Part shown: positions 35,249 through 43,696 of the stretch, piece after piece
Position numbering within the stretch: the stretch's first letter is position 1
How the letters are laid out: each line of letters starts with the position of its first letter
Origin: JBBSBY01 sp038250835
Lineage (GTDB): Bacteria; Desulfobacterota; Desulfomonilia; Desulfomonilales; Desulfomonilaceae
Assembly: GCA_038250835.1 (NCBI GenBank)
Contig: JBBSBY010000005.1
Location: 1-64,000 of the forward strand
Direction: 5' to 3'
Length of the DNA stretch: 64,000 nt
Position numbers and translations under genes: made by a program
Notes under the pieces: generated by a model
What the model was told of the DNA's origin: nothing
The model's database searches: none
Seen by the model: the letters and a program-made list of their open reading frames with translations, nothing else

Positions 35249-35776
35249 ATGGAATACAAGGGGATCGATGGGCCGGTTTTTTCGCGCAGGGCTTTGAGTC
35301 CGCCTATTATCAACTCCTCAATGGCAAACGAATTTGGCCTCAAAGCCTCATGCTCGATGGAACCAGGCCAGTATGTCGGACTTGAAACAGGCGCTAATGT
35401 GAAACTCCGACTATTATTGAACCACGGTAAAAGAAAAATAACCTGCCATGGGGTAATCGATTGGATTAAGTTCGACGAGTCAAGAGGCAAGCACTACATC
35501 GGATTTGGAAGCTTGTCGTTGAGCGACAAGGAATTCCATATCTTGGAAAGGAATTTCGTCGAAGAGCCGGATGAGCCCGTAGAGTTCGTTCAAAAGATCA
35601 GGGAAAAGGCGCGAGACGTAGAGAGCGCCGTAGCGCTGGATGAAGCGGCAGAGATCATGCGGCACAAAGCCGTGAACTTTCCCGTGAGCGTTATAGACGC
35701 TATCGAGGCCGCGCGTGGAGATACTCCCTTTTCTGCATTCGTAGTAGACGCTGTGCGGACATACCTCGACAAGTGA
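35249..35776 (+). CDS. PilZ-like protein with ribbon-helix-helix-like C-terminus
   Basis: 175 residues. The first 105 or so look like a PilZ barrel (SRRALSPP, ITCHGVIDWIKF, HYIGFGSLSLSDKEFHIL), a fold that often binds cyclic di-GMP, although the RxxxR and (D/N)xSxxG signature is only loosely matched. The last 40 residues (FPVSVIDAIEAARG, FSAFVVDAVRTYLDK) resemble a ribbon-helix-helix DNA-binding motif. If right, this would be a cyclic-nucleotide-responsive DNA-binding protein. It is the last gene of the Hmc cluster, 130 bases after the kinase. Confidence 0.55.
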   Translation: MEYKGIDGPVFSRRALSPPIINSSMANEFGLKASCSMEPGQYVGLETGANVKLRLLLNHGKRKITCHGVIDWIKFDESRGKHYIGFGSLSLSDKEFHILERNFVEEPDEPVEFVQKIREKARDVESAVALDEAAEIMRHKAVNFPVSVIDAIEAARGDTPFSAFVVDAVRTYLDK

Positions 35777-35860
35777 AGAGCTTAGCATTAAAGCACGTCA
35801 GCCTGGATAACTGTGCGAGGAACATTGTGGAGCGAATATCTATTGGTTTGTATTTCAACG

Positions 35861-35898
35861 ACATTAACCCCTAAATCACCCTTGTCAGGGGGACTTCA
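35861..35898. repeat. Intergenic repeat, copy 1
   Basis: ACATTAACCCCTAAATCACC followed by CTTGTCAGGGGGACTTCA. It matches the copies at 51952-51984 and 52051-52090 and can fold on itself (CCCT...AGGGG). It lies between convergent genes. Confidence 0.7.
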
Positions 35899-35939
35899 GA
35901 AGCCGGCATCACAACGGCGCCGGGCGGTCTTTGAAATGC

Positions 35940-38585
35940 CTAATAATAGAAGAATCCTTTTATTGTATACATTAAGACCACAAAGAATGCAGTAGCGGCT
36001 ACCGCGTGTGGTAAGAACTCGAGAAGTGAGTCTTTCATCGAGGTATTTTTTCCTCGACTCAGCCTGAACATCAAAACCAGACTTCCAATTATGCCCAACC
36101 ACAATAAGAGCTGTTGGATCTTCCAGGTTATATCCGGGGCTACCGTTATGATAAAGGGTCGGAAAATTTCAAACTTAAACGTCTCGACCATAATTATGGG
36201 GAAGTAAACCCCGAGGTTAATCAAATAATATAAATGGAAAGCCATATAGCCCGTTAGTACCACAGGCAAAAGAGCGAGGCCGTACCTAGCGAAGTTTTCC
36301 TTGACGGTTTCGCCGGCAGGAACGCTCGATAGATAAGCCGCCGCAAGTGTGACGAGATTGCATCCAATTATAATCAGGGTAAAAAAGATGGTAAATAGTA
36401 TCAATTCGGACTGAAAAGGCGCCCAAAAAGTCCAGGTGGTATAGGCGCTCATCTTGTGCATCATTTCGCTGAGTAAGCCGCCGTACATTCCTATTACCAG
36501 CATGGCGGTTATTGCGCCGATCTGCTTGATCTCCCAAATTTCCCGTCCTGGAACACGCAAATTGAGACGAACCGCCGAATGCGGACAATTTTTTATACAT
36601 GAGCCGCACAGTTTGCAGAAACGATTGCTCCTTAAAGTCGGAACCATTTGTCCAAAGGGACAGCCTTCCATAGTCGCGGTCCCTGTAAAACATTCATTTG
36701 AAGTGCATTGTGAAGCGCAGATGTGACGATCCGCGCGTAATTCTAATGGTGAAGTCTTGGCAAAGAGTCCCATCATTCCGCCCAAAGGACATAAGTACCG
36801 ACACCAGGACTGTTTTTCAAAAATTACCGAAATAATCAGTGCGAGCAGTAATATGCTCAAAAGCAATAATCCCGTATTGACCGGTGAGTTTCTGATGTCC
36901 GTGACCACTTCGAGCCATATTACAAACAGAGCTGACCCGGCGATGATCCAGTCGCTCTTTTGTTTTAAGAATGGAGGCAAGGGAACATCATAGGAAATAA
37001 CGCGTTTTGCCAGGTGCGACAAAGTCCCCATCGGACATAGGGAACACCAAAATCTAGCCCATATAAATGATCCAAAAATCATCGTGGGCCACCCCACAGC
37101 CCAACTGAACAATCCACCAATGTTGGCTTTAGGATCTACCGGCCCGAGAAAGAGCAGAATCAGCAGAATAAAGAAAAATGGAGCCGCGGCGCTCTGAAAG
37201 ACCGCTGGGAAAAGCGGACTTTCCATTGCCGCTCTGAGTCCCGGCAATCGCAGGAGATTGATCTTGCCTTCGCCTTCGATACTTCGTAGATCGAAGTATA
37301 TATCTTGCTTGCGCAACACTCCGTCTTCAGCCAACAGCACGGCCCGTTTTAGAGTAGTAGCCAGTTCGCGGTCGTTTCCCGGCCAAGAGTAGGTCACCAG
37401 GGCCTTGATGGTATCCTTGGGAATCTTGATGGGATCTTTTCGCAATTCCTGGCAGTATTGATGAACATAGTGCTGAACCAGCGCCGGAATCTCCTTACGT
37501 CTTTTTCTCAAGGGCGGCACGGCCAGGGAGTTGGAAAAGAGCCAACGGAGCAACGGGTGCTTTTCTTGGGATATTTCGGAAATATCCAGATTTGTTGTTC
37601 CAATGAGCCTGAAATCCGCAGATTGATTGGCTCTTGCGCCGGACCTGCGATATAGACCTGTTTTTAGTGCCCTGAGGAGCTTCAACTGCATTGACTGTGT
37701 AAGCTGCTCAACACCGCGGACCAATAGCGTGCCTTCTTCAGTTAGTTCCAGATAGCCGGGAATTTCTATAAGCCTGCCGTCTCCACGGTTTTCTTCCGAT
37801 CCGAAAAAGGTTTTGGTTTGCTCTTCCGTCGCGTCCGCGAGATCTTGGGGGAGTTCGCAATAGGAGTCGCCGGGTTCAGACTGATGAAAAGGTCGCAATA
37901 GATCTAGATACAGGAATATACGCTTATAATGTGGGCTCATACCGTAAATGGCGTGAGCCATAAATTCCTTACCAACCCCCGTTTCTCCGGTAATCAGGAT
38001 GTGGTTTTTACCTTCCGCCAACTGCTCCAGTTGGCGGCTTACACGGCGACGAACAGTTTCGCTGACGAAGTAGTCCGGAAAGAGGTGATCCTGACGGCTT
38101 ATTAGAGCCTGCAAGGCTCTTTTCTTGCGTATATTTTTGCAAAGGTTCTGATCAAGCTTAATAACTTTGCGCGCCATCATCCGCAAGACACTAACAGCGC
38201 AATCCGGATGATTCTTCAGAATCGCTTCGAAGTCGGCGCCGCTGATTTCAAGCACTTTGCAATATTCCTGAGCAATAACTTCGGAATTCAAAGGTGAAGG
38301 TCTACCGGTTAGGTAGCTTATCTCTCCAATTAAATCACCTTCCTGCAGCAGTTCCACTGTTATGTCCTGTCCTTCCTCGGATCTCAGGAGGACGGAAGCC
38401 TTACCGAACAGCAGGAAACGAATAGCGTCGCCTGTATCGCCGGGTGAGACAATGCAGTCGCCGGATTCATAGGTTTGAATTAAACCTTTTTCCCAAATAG
38501 TTTGACGCAACTGATCAGGTAGATTTTGGAAAACATTTTGCTCGTAGCCTGTTTTTTCAGGCAATAAAAGCGGAGTTGTCGGCAT
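35940..38585 (-). CDS. Cyclic-nucleotide-binding / degenerate AAA+ / membrane polyferredoxin fusion
   Basis: 881 residues with three parts. Residues 20-140 are a CRP-type cyclic-nucleotide-binding barrel (GDLIGEISYLTGRPSP). Residues 170-440 are an NtrC-type AAA+ domain with Walker A GETGVGKE, but the Walker B segment is LLVRGVEQL instead of LFLDEIGEL, the GAFTGA loop is missing and no DNA-binding domain follows. From about 460 on it is a NapH/NosR-like membrane polyferredoxin: CSLCP and CRYLCP motifs at membrane ends, CASQCTSNEC, CKLCGSCIKNCP, and some ten membrane segments. The AAA+ part probably no longer activates transcription and may be a sensor for the redox part. It is followed upstream by a sigma-54 two-component system on the same strand. 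Confidence 0.85.
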   Translation of the reverse strand: MPTTPLLLPEKTGYEQNVFQNLPDQLRQTIWEKGLIQTYESGDCIVSPGDTGDAIRFLLFGKASVLLRSEEGQDITVELLQEGDLIGEISYLTGRPSPLNSEVIAQEYCKVLEISGADFEAILKNHPDCAVSVLRMMARKVIKLDQNLCKNIRKKRALQALISRQDHLFPDYFVSETVRRRVSRQLEQLAEGKNHILITGETGVGKEFMAHAIYGMSPHYKRIFLYLDLLRPFHQSEPGDSYCELPQDLADATEEQTKTFFGSEENRGDGRLIEIPGYLELTEEGTLLVRGVEQLTQSMQLKLLRALKTGLYRRSGARANQSADFRLIGTTNLDISEISQEKHPLLRWLFSNSLAVPPLRKRRKEIPALVQHYVHQYCQELRKDPIKIPKDTIKALVTYSWPGNDRELATTLKRAVLLAEDGVLRKQDIYFDLRSIEGEGKINLLRLPGLRAAMESPLFPAVFQSAAAPFFFILLILLFLGPVDPKANIGGLFSWAVGWPTMIFGSFIWARFWCSLCPMGTLSHLAKRVISYDVPLPPFLKQKSDWIIAGSALFVIWLEVVTDIRNSPVNTGLLLLSILLLALIISVIFEKQSWCRYLCPLGGMMGLFAKTSPLELRADRHICASQCTSNECFTGTATMEGCPFGQMVPTLRSNRFCKLCGSCIKNCPHSAVRLNLRVPGREIWEIKQIGAITAMLVIGMYGGLLSEMMHKMSAYTTWTFWAPFQSELILFTIFFTLIIIGCNLVTLAAAYLSSVPAGETVKENFARYGLALLPVVLTGYMAFHLYYLINLGVYFPIIMVETFKFEIFRPFIITVAPDITWKIQQLLLWLGIIGSLVLMFRLSRGKNTSMKDSLLEFLPHAVAATAFFVVLMYTIKGFFYY

Positions 38586-38616
38586 GATTCGCTTCTTTAA
38601 TATATTGTAACCGCTT

Positions 38617-40047
38617 TCAGTAACTTTTTACTGCGGTTTGCATCTTTATACCGTACTTTTCTATTTTGGCTAAAAGAGTTGGTCTGGATAAGCCCAATAG
38701 TTTAGCCGCCTGGGATCTATTACCAGAAGTCATATTCAATGCTTCCGTTATTAACAATCCTGAGAATCGATCTACGATGTCCCCAAACATTCTTTCGCCG
38801 CCGGCTATGGTAAATGAGCCTCTAATCCATTTGCGAATGGCCTCGTCGCCTTCCGAATCGGAGAATTCCCTTGTGGCTGCTCCCCCGGCTATAGCCTGCG
38901 ACATTTCTTCGGCGTTTATGGGAGCGCCTCTGCTAAATATTAACGCCTTTTGCATGGTATTGGCCAATTCTCGCACATTGCCCGGCCATGGATAAGTATT
39001 CATAATCGAAACGGTTTCGGGGGTCATACCGGGACTATCTATGTTCATGTCGCGCGCAAATCGTTTAAGAAAGTAGTCGCCAAGCATCTTCACGTCACCT
39101 TGACGTTCCCGCAGAGGAGGCAATTTTAATGTCACGACTTTCAAACGATAGTATAGGTCCTCTCGAAATCGGCCTTCAACAAGAGCAGCTTCAAGATCGC
39201 GGTTTGTTGCGGCTAAAACTCGAACGTCTACAGGGATCGGGGCCCGCCCGCCAAGTCTCTCGATACTTTTCTCTTGAAGCAACCTCAGGATTTTAGATTG
39301 AATACTGAAAGGCATATCTCCGATTTCGTCCAAAAAAACCGTGCCACCGTTTGCCTGTTCAACTTTACCGACCCTTCTATTGACCGCTCCCGTGAAAGCT
39401 CCTTTTTCGTACCCAAAGAGTTCGCTCTCGAGGAGAGTTTCGGGAATTGCGACACAGTTGATCACCAAAAAGGGTTTGTCGGATCTCACGCTGTGTTGAT
39501 AGATTGCTCGAGCGACAAGCTCCTTACCTGTGCCGGACTCCCCTCGAATAAGCACCGTCGCGTCGGTGGAAGCCACTCGGCCGATAGCTTTGTAGACTTC
39601 CTGCATGGCGCGGCTGCGACCGACAATTGCGTCGGTGTTGGCGGTTTCCGGAATTTTATCCACTTCCACTTTCGACCGCATGAATCTGCCTGCTTCAAGA
39701 GCTTTTTCGATTGTGACCAACATCTCAGGGATGTCGAATGGTTTTAAGATGTAATCAAAAGCTCCTTGCTTGGTTGCTTCAATAGCCGTATCGGTGGTGC
39801 CGTAAGCCGTCATAATAATCACGGGCAGCTTTGGTTCAATGGAGTGGATCTTTTGGAATGCCGTCATGCCGTCCATACCCGGAAGCCGCACGTCGATAAT
39901 TACGAGATCCGGAGCATTCGATTTAACTATCTCCAGACCCCCTTCGGCCGTCGGGGAGGAACGAATTGTATGGCCTTCGGCAATCAGCAGCTTTTCAAAG
40001 CTGTTTCTTAATTGGGCGTCGTCATCAACTATGAGGATTGTTCCCAA
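38617..40047 (-). CDS. NtrC-family response regulator
   Basis: 476 residues: receiver (VDDDAQL, DVRLPGMDGM, MTAYG, LKPFD), AAA+ domain (GESGTGKE, intact GAFTGA, TVFLDEIGD, FREDLYYRLK) and a Fis-type helix-turn-helix (NRSQAAKLLGLSRPTLLAKI). It activates sigma-54 promoters on phosphorylation. Its first codons overlap the end of the kinase gene by 19 bases, so the two form a cognate pair. Targets may include the polyferredoxin fusion next to it and the sigma-54 promoter at 42100. Confidence 0.95.
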   Translation of the reverse strand: MGTILIVDDDAQLRNSFEKLLIAEGHTIRSSPTAEGGLEIVKSNAPDLVIIDVRLPGMDGMTAFQKIHSIEPKLPVIIMTAYGTTDTAIEATKQGAFDYILKPFDIPEMLVTIEKALEAGRFMRSKVEVDKIPETANTDAIVGRSRAMQEVYKAIGRVASTDATVLIRGESGTGKELVARAIYQHSVRSDKPFLVINCVAIPETLLESELFGYEKGAFTGAVNRRVGKVEQANGGTVFLDEIGDMPFSIQSKILRLLQEKSIERLGGRAPIPVDVRVLAATNRDLEAALVEGRFREDLYYRLKVVTLKLPPLRERQGDVKMLGDYFLKRFARDMNIDSPGMTPETVSIMNTYPWPGNVRELANTMQKALIFSRGAPINAEEMSQAIAGGAATREFSDSEGDEAIRKWIRGSFTIAGGERMFGDIVDRFSGLLITEALNMTSGNRSQAAKLLGLSRPTLLAKIEKYGIKMQTAVKSY

Positions 40048-41513
40048 TTCGGTTTCTCCTTTTCGGGCAGCATGATTATGAATGTAGCCCCTTTTCCGTT
40101 TTCCGAAATTAAATCCATGGACCCGCCGTGCTCCTCGACTATTCTAGCGGCAATGCTCAAGCCGAGTCCCGTGCCTTCCTCTTTGGTGCTGAAAAACGGC
40201 TGGAATAATTTTTCCTGTATTGATTGCGGTATTCCTGGACCGTTGTCGCTCAAACGGATGACGGCGAATGTCCCGCTATCAATTTGGGTTTGGTCTTCAG
40301 TTATGGTAATAACCCCGCCGATGACCATAGCTTCGCACGAATTTACAATCAAGTTTACCAGCGCTTCCTTTAATTGATCGGGATCCGCCGAAATTTCCGG
40401 CAAACGGTCACTTCGTATAATTTTTACATTCACTTCGTAAGATTCAAGTCTATGGCGCAATAACTGCACGGCATTATCAACACAGTCTGAAAGGCTGGTT
40501 TTTTGCATCTTCAGTTTAGGCGGCCTAGAAAATTCGAGAAAATTCCCCACAATCGTGTCGATATGTCGTATCTCTTCGCTTATAACTTCAAAGTCCTCTT
40601 TTTGGCTTGAACTCAACGCCAGTGTTCGCTCCATGGAGAAGAGACGCATTTTAACTGAAGTTAAAGGGTTTCTGACGCTGTGAGCAACTCCGGCTGCAAG
40701 CTTACCTACCAGCGCCCACTTTTCCGCCTGCTGCAAATGCTCTCTACTCCATTCAAGTTTAGTCTTCGTTTGGTCAACGTCCTCAATAAGATCCTGGAAG
40801 CGGGCGCTTAAAGCTTTAACTTCATTTGTGACCATTTTACCTTTGGGTGAAGAATCAGTTCCAATGGCCAATTGTCTGATGGGACCAAGAACCTCGCTGA
40901 GCAACGTATAGGCTAGGAATACTCCCAACATCGTGGCAAAAACCATTCCTAAGACGGTTATCACACTTATCAGTCGAATTCGATTGCGCATAGTTTCCCG
41001 GGTCTGGGCAATACGCTCCTGATTGATCTTTTCGAATTTGTCACATAACCCAATAATTTTGAAGAATTGTTGGCGGACAAGTTGGTGTAATTGGTAACCT
41101 TCCTTTGGCGTCCCCTTTTTGTAGAGCTCAATGACCTCGTCTCTCGAATGCGAGAATTTTATATATTGCGCCTCAATTTCATTTAAAATTGTCCTTTCCT
41201 GTGGCATTACAAGATATTGCCTGGCTTTGGCCATCCACAATTCGAATTCCTTATGATAATTTTCTAAAAGAAGCAGCCACTGTGGGTCCTTATCCGTGAA
41301 ATAATAAGTCACATAACCTTTCTGCATTATAAGAGCGTTTTCCAATTGCTGCGCCGCTATTAAAGCTTCCAAATCAGAGTCTACTATTGTCGTAAAAAAT
41401 CCGTCCATCATAACGGTATAGCCTACGGACATAGCGCCGCCCGCAATGGTAACTGCAATAAGCACTGCGAGCATCCACATGATGCGCTTCCGCAGGGTCA
41501 TCTTATTCCACAT
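40029..41513 (-). CDS. Membrane sensor histidine kinase, partner of the NtrC-type regulator
   Basis: 494 residues from the ATG at 41513, which follows GGAGG (an in-frame ATG at 41528 has no site). Membrane segments at about 13-35 and 185-207 enclose a helical periplasmic sensor like the four-helix domains of chemoreceptors. Then come a HAMP-like linker, the His box GVAHSVRNPLTSVKM and the ATPase motifs NLIVNSCEAM, DNGPGI and GTGLGLS. It overlaps the regulator gene, which fixes the pairing. The signal is unknown. Confidence 0.93.
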   Translation of the reverse strand: MWNKMTLRKRIMWMLAVLIAVTIAGGAMSVGYTVMMDGFFTTIVDSDLEALIAAQQLENALIMQKGYVTYYFTDKDPQWLLLLENYHKEFELWMAKARQYLVMPQERTILNEIEAQYIKFSHSRDEVIELYKKGTPKEGYQLHQLVRQQFFKIIGLCDKFEKINQERIAQTRETMRNRIRLISVITVLGMVFATMLGVFLAYTLLSEVLGPIRQLAIGTDSSPKGKMVTNEVKALSARFQDLIEDVDQTKTKLEWSREHLQQAEKWALVGKLAAGVAHSVRNPLTSVKMRLFSMERTLALSSSQKEDFEVISEEIRHIDTIVGNFLEFSRPPKLKMQKTSLSDCVDNAVQLLRHRLESYEVNVKIIRSDRLPEISADPDQLKEALVNLIVNSCEAMVIGGVITITEDQTQIDSGTFAVIRLSDNGPGIPQSIQEKLFQPFFSTKEEGTGLGLSIAARIVEEHGGSMDLISENGKGATFIIMLPEKEKPNWEQSS

Positions 41514-41667
41514 AATTTGTTCCTCCATGTGCTCATGGATTTAGTCTTTCAGGTCGTGCGTTCAACCAAATGGCCGACATTGGAGAATAATGTTCAGGAA
41601 TTTCATATAACGACCGCGTGATCCCGGCGGCGTAAAGCGGCGGAGTATGCTGATCTCCGTGACACGG

Positions 41668-41684
41668 CTTTACAAATTGTAAAG
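41668..41684. promoter_or_regulatory. Perfect 17-bp palindrome, possible operator
   Basis: CTTTACAAATTGTAAAG has 8-bp arms around one base, 155 bases upstream of the kinase start. It may bind the NtrC-type regulator for autoregulation. Confidence 0.4.
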
Positions 41685-42044
41685 AAGCCTGACACCAGGC
41701 TGCGCAAAAAACAGCGCTATGTGAAGGTTTTTGAATCCATGGAGAAATTACTGCATTTCGTATAAGGAAGCTTCAACCCGTTGGAGATGTCAAAGCAACA
41801 CTATTCCCGCATTTAAAGCTCTATGCAAATGGAGCTGTGAAGCGCATTCGATTATGATTCCATGAAGTTCCTTGGAATACAATATAAGAAATGCGGCCAT
41901 TTGTCAGCTTGCAAATTGACTTCTTATGCCGTGCAAATGTCAGGACGGGTGTCACCAAAATCTTGGCGACGTTACTTCGGATTCGATGCTCTTAAATTTC
42001 CGAAAACCGCAGCAGTCGGTTGCGAATTTTTGATCGCCTAAAAT

Positions 42045-42061
42045 TGTAAACGGTGTTCACA
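42045..42061. promoter_or_regulatory. Candidate enhancer dyad upstream of the sigma-54 promoter
   Basis: TGTAAAC-GGT-GTTCACA, 7-bp arms with one mismatch, about 40 bases upstream of the -24 element. It resembles the perfect dyad at 22257-22271. Confidence 0.4.
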
Positions 42062-42099
42062 GATGCGAAGTTTAACATACATTGATTAAATCCTTTTCT

Positions 42100-42115
42100 T
42101 GGCACGGGCATTGCT
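42100..42115 (+). promoter_or_regulatory. Sigma-54 promoter of the CBS-ACT gene
   Basis: TGGCAC-GGGCA-TTGCT matches the -24/-12 consensus with correct spacing. The start would be near 42126, leaving a leader of about 190 bases before the gene at 42318. Confidence 0.8.
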
Positions 42116-42317
42116 TGTCAGCTTTGTAGTTATTGGGCCTTCTCTTTGAGGATCGAAATAGTCGGCACGATTGACAGTGTGCCGTAACATTTTCCGTTTA
42201 AATGTCTCGGCTTGGTCCGCGATTTCAGGCTTCCTCGAATTCCGGCGCCGCTTGCATCGTGATCTGGTTCGAGAAGCTTTTTGAGGTATTTTACGTTGAA
42301 ATGAAGGGAGTAGAACC

Positions 42318-43013
42318 ATGCTTGTAAAATATTGGATGACAAAAGACGTCACGACAATCGATGTCGCGGATTCAATGCACCAGGCTATAAATTTAATGAA
42401 GCAACACCAAACGGCGTTTTTGCCCGTTACTAAAAAAGGCTCTTTGGTCGGCATAATCACTGATAGGGACATAAAGAGAGCGTCAGCTTCGGACGCCACC
42501 TCTTTAGATATTCACGAGCTTATTTACCTTTTGTCTCAGATAAAAGTCTCGGACATTATGACCAAAAACCCACTAACCGTGCCGCCGGACTTTACAATAG
42601 AAGAAACTGCGGATCTGTTGTTGAAGAACAGGATTTCCGGCGCGCCTGTGGTCGAGAATGAAAAAATTGTCGGAGCCATATCTCAGCGTGATTTATTCCG
42701 CGCATTAATCTCGCTGTCCGGACTGGAAAAGCGTGGGGTGCAGTTTGCATTCCGGATTGATGATAAACCGGGATCAATAAAGGAGGTTACGGACATCATC
42801 CGAAACTATGGGGGCCGATTAGTCAGCATCCTCACTTCTTATGAAAGAGCGCCGGCGGGTATGCGGCACTTGTACGTAAGAGCTTACGATGTGAATCGTG
42901 ACGCGATGCCGAAATTAATAGAGGAACTCCGCGAAAAGACTACTCTGTTGTATCTAGTGGATTTACGTGAAAATCAACGAGAGGAGTTCATCAAATCCGG
43001 CGCCAGGGAATAG
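42318..43013 (+). CDS. CBS-pair plus ACT-domain protein (AcuB-like)
   Basis: 231 residues: CBS 1 (YWMTKDVTTIDVADS to GIITDRDIKRA), CBS 2 (SDIMTKNPLTVPPD to GAISQRDLFRAL) and an ACT domain from about 145 (FRIDDKPGSIKEVTDIIRNYGG). AcuB proteins of this build are associated with acetoin use in Bacillus, but in anaerobes similar proteins occur without that pathway, and none is present here. It is likely a nucleotide- and amino-acid-responsive regulator. The start has an AAGGGAG site and the gene is behind a sigma-54 promoter. Confidence 0.85.
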   Translation: MLVKYWMTKDVTTIDVADSMHQAINLMKQHQTAFLPVTKKGSLVGIITDRDIKRASASDATSLDIHELIYLLSQIKVSDIMTKNPLTVPPDFTIEETADLLLKNRISGAPVVENEKIVGAISQRDLFRALISLSGLEKRGVQFAFRIDDKPGSIKEVTDIIRNYGGRLVSILTSYERAPAGMRHLYVRAYDVNRDAMPKLIEELREKTTLLYLVDLRENQREEFIKSGARE

Positions 43014-43147
43014 TTTGGAATGTTCGTTTGTTTGACTTAGTAAATTTCTTAAGATCCTCTTCCTCGCGGTATTCCCGACGGAAAGGCGCCTGGAAGGATA
43101 ACGAAGGTAACTGGTCCATTTCGAATCGCTATTAAACAGCAATAAAC

Positions 43148-43185
43148 AAAAAGCCGGGTGTTTCACGTGAAACATTCGGCTTTTT
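43148..43185. terminator. Bidirectional terminator with parS-like palindrome
   Basis: AAAAAGCCG (43148-43156) pairs with CGGCTTTTT (43177-43185), giving T-runs on both strands. It ends the CBS-ACT gene (plus) and the secG operon (minus). The loop consists of a further palindrome at 43159-43174. Confidence 0.9.
43159..43174. promoter_or_regulatory. parS: Perfect match to the parS centromere consensus
   Basis: TGTTTCACGTGAAACA is identical to the canonical 16-bp chromosomal parS bound by ParB (Bacillus consensus TGTTNCACGTGAAACA). No parAB genes are in the window. It lies inside a terminator hairpin, so a purely structural role is possible. Confidence 0.6.
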
Positions 43186-43219
43186 CATATGATTTCAAAT
43201 CGATGAACGCATTAGCCCG

Positions 43220-43675
43220 CTATTGTGAGGCGGGGGCAGGCGCCCCGTTTCCGGAAGGAGTAGAAGGCGCCGGAGCAGACGGAGCTATCGGCGCGGATTG
43301 GGGTTGCGGGGCAGGGGATGCCGCTTCGCTCTGTGTTACTCCCTGAGTCCCGGGCAACGGTGGAGGACCTTGAGGAACTTCCACTTTAGGGACACTCATA
43401 GGAACATCGGACATGATGGACTTTTCAGTTACGGAACCCGTGCGTCCGGCGAAATAGGTTAAAAAGATTGAAGTCATCATGAACACAACCGCCGCCCCGA
43501 TGGTGACTTTTCCAAGGAATGTCGCAGCGCCGGAACTTCCAAAAACCGTTTGGCTCGAACCTCCGCCAAACGCAGCCCCGATATCAGCGCCCTTCCCTGT
43601 TTGCAGCAGAATGATTAGAATGAGCGCTATACATACGAATACGTGAACAACCAATACTAACGTCTGAAGGAACAT
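43220..43675 (-). CDS. secG: Preprotein translocase subunit SecG
   Basis: 151 residues. Two membrane segments (about 3-23 and 53-73) flank the conserved LLQTGKGADIGAAFGGGSSQTVFG loop, of which TGKGADIGAAFGGGSSQ is the SecG hallmark. SecG helps SecYE move preproteins across the inner membrane. After residue 80 there is a Pro/Ala-rich tail (PAPQPQSAPIAPSAPAPS) that standard SecG lacks or has in shorter form. Last gene of the gap-pgk-tpiA-secG operon, 21 bases after tpiA. Confidence 0.95.
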   Translation of the reverse strand: MFLQTLVLVVHVFVCIALILIILLQTGKGADIGAAFGGGSSQTVFGSSGAATFLGKVTIGAAVVFMMTSIFLTYFAGRTGSVTEKSIMSDVPMSVPKVEVPQGPPPLPGTQGVTQSEAASPAPQPQSAPIAPSAPAPSTPSGNGAPAPASQ

Positions 43676-43696
43676 TACGGCCTGTGTCTCCTTAGA

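Larger units (their letters stand above)
41514..42317. other. Long intergenic region with several dyads and a sigma-54 promoter
   Basis: About 800 bases between divergent genes. It contains the dyad at 41668-41684, a hairpin AGCCTG-acac-CAGGCT at 41686-41701, the dyad at 42045-42061 and the sigma-54 promoter at 42100-42115. No credible gene; the minus-strand frame at 42086-42499 is antisense to the CBS gene. Confidence 0.6.

Noticed and set aside
42086..42499. Minus-strand frame of 137 residues
   Set aside because: It is antisense to the start of the CBS-ACT gene and covers its sigma-54 promoter.
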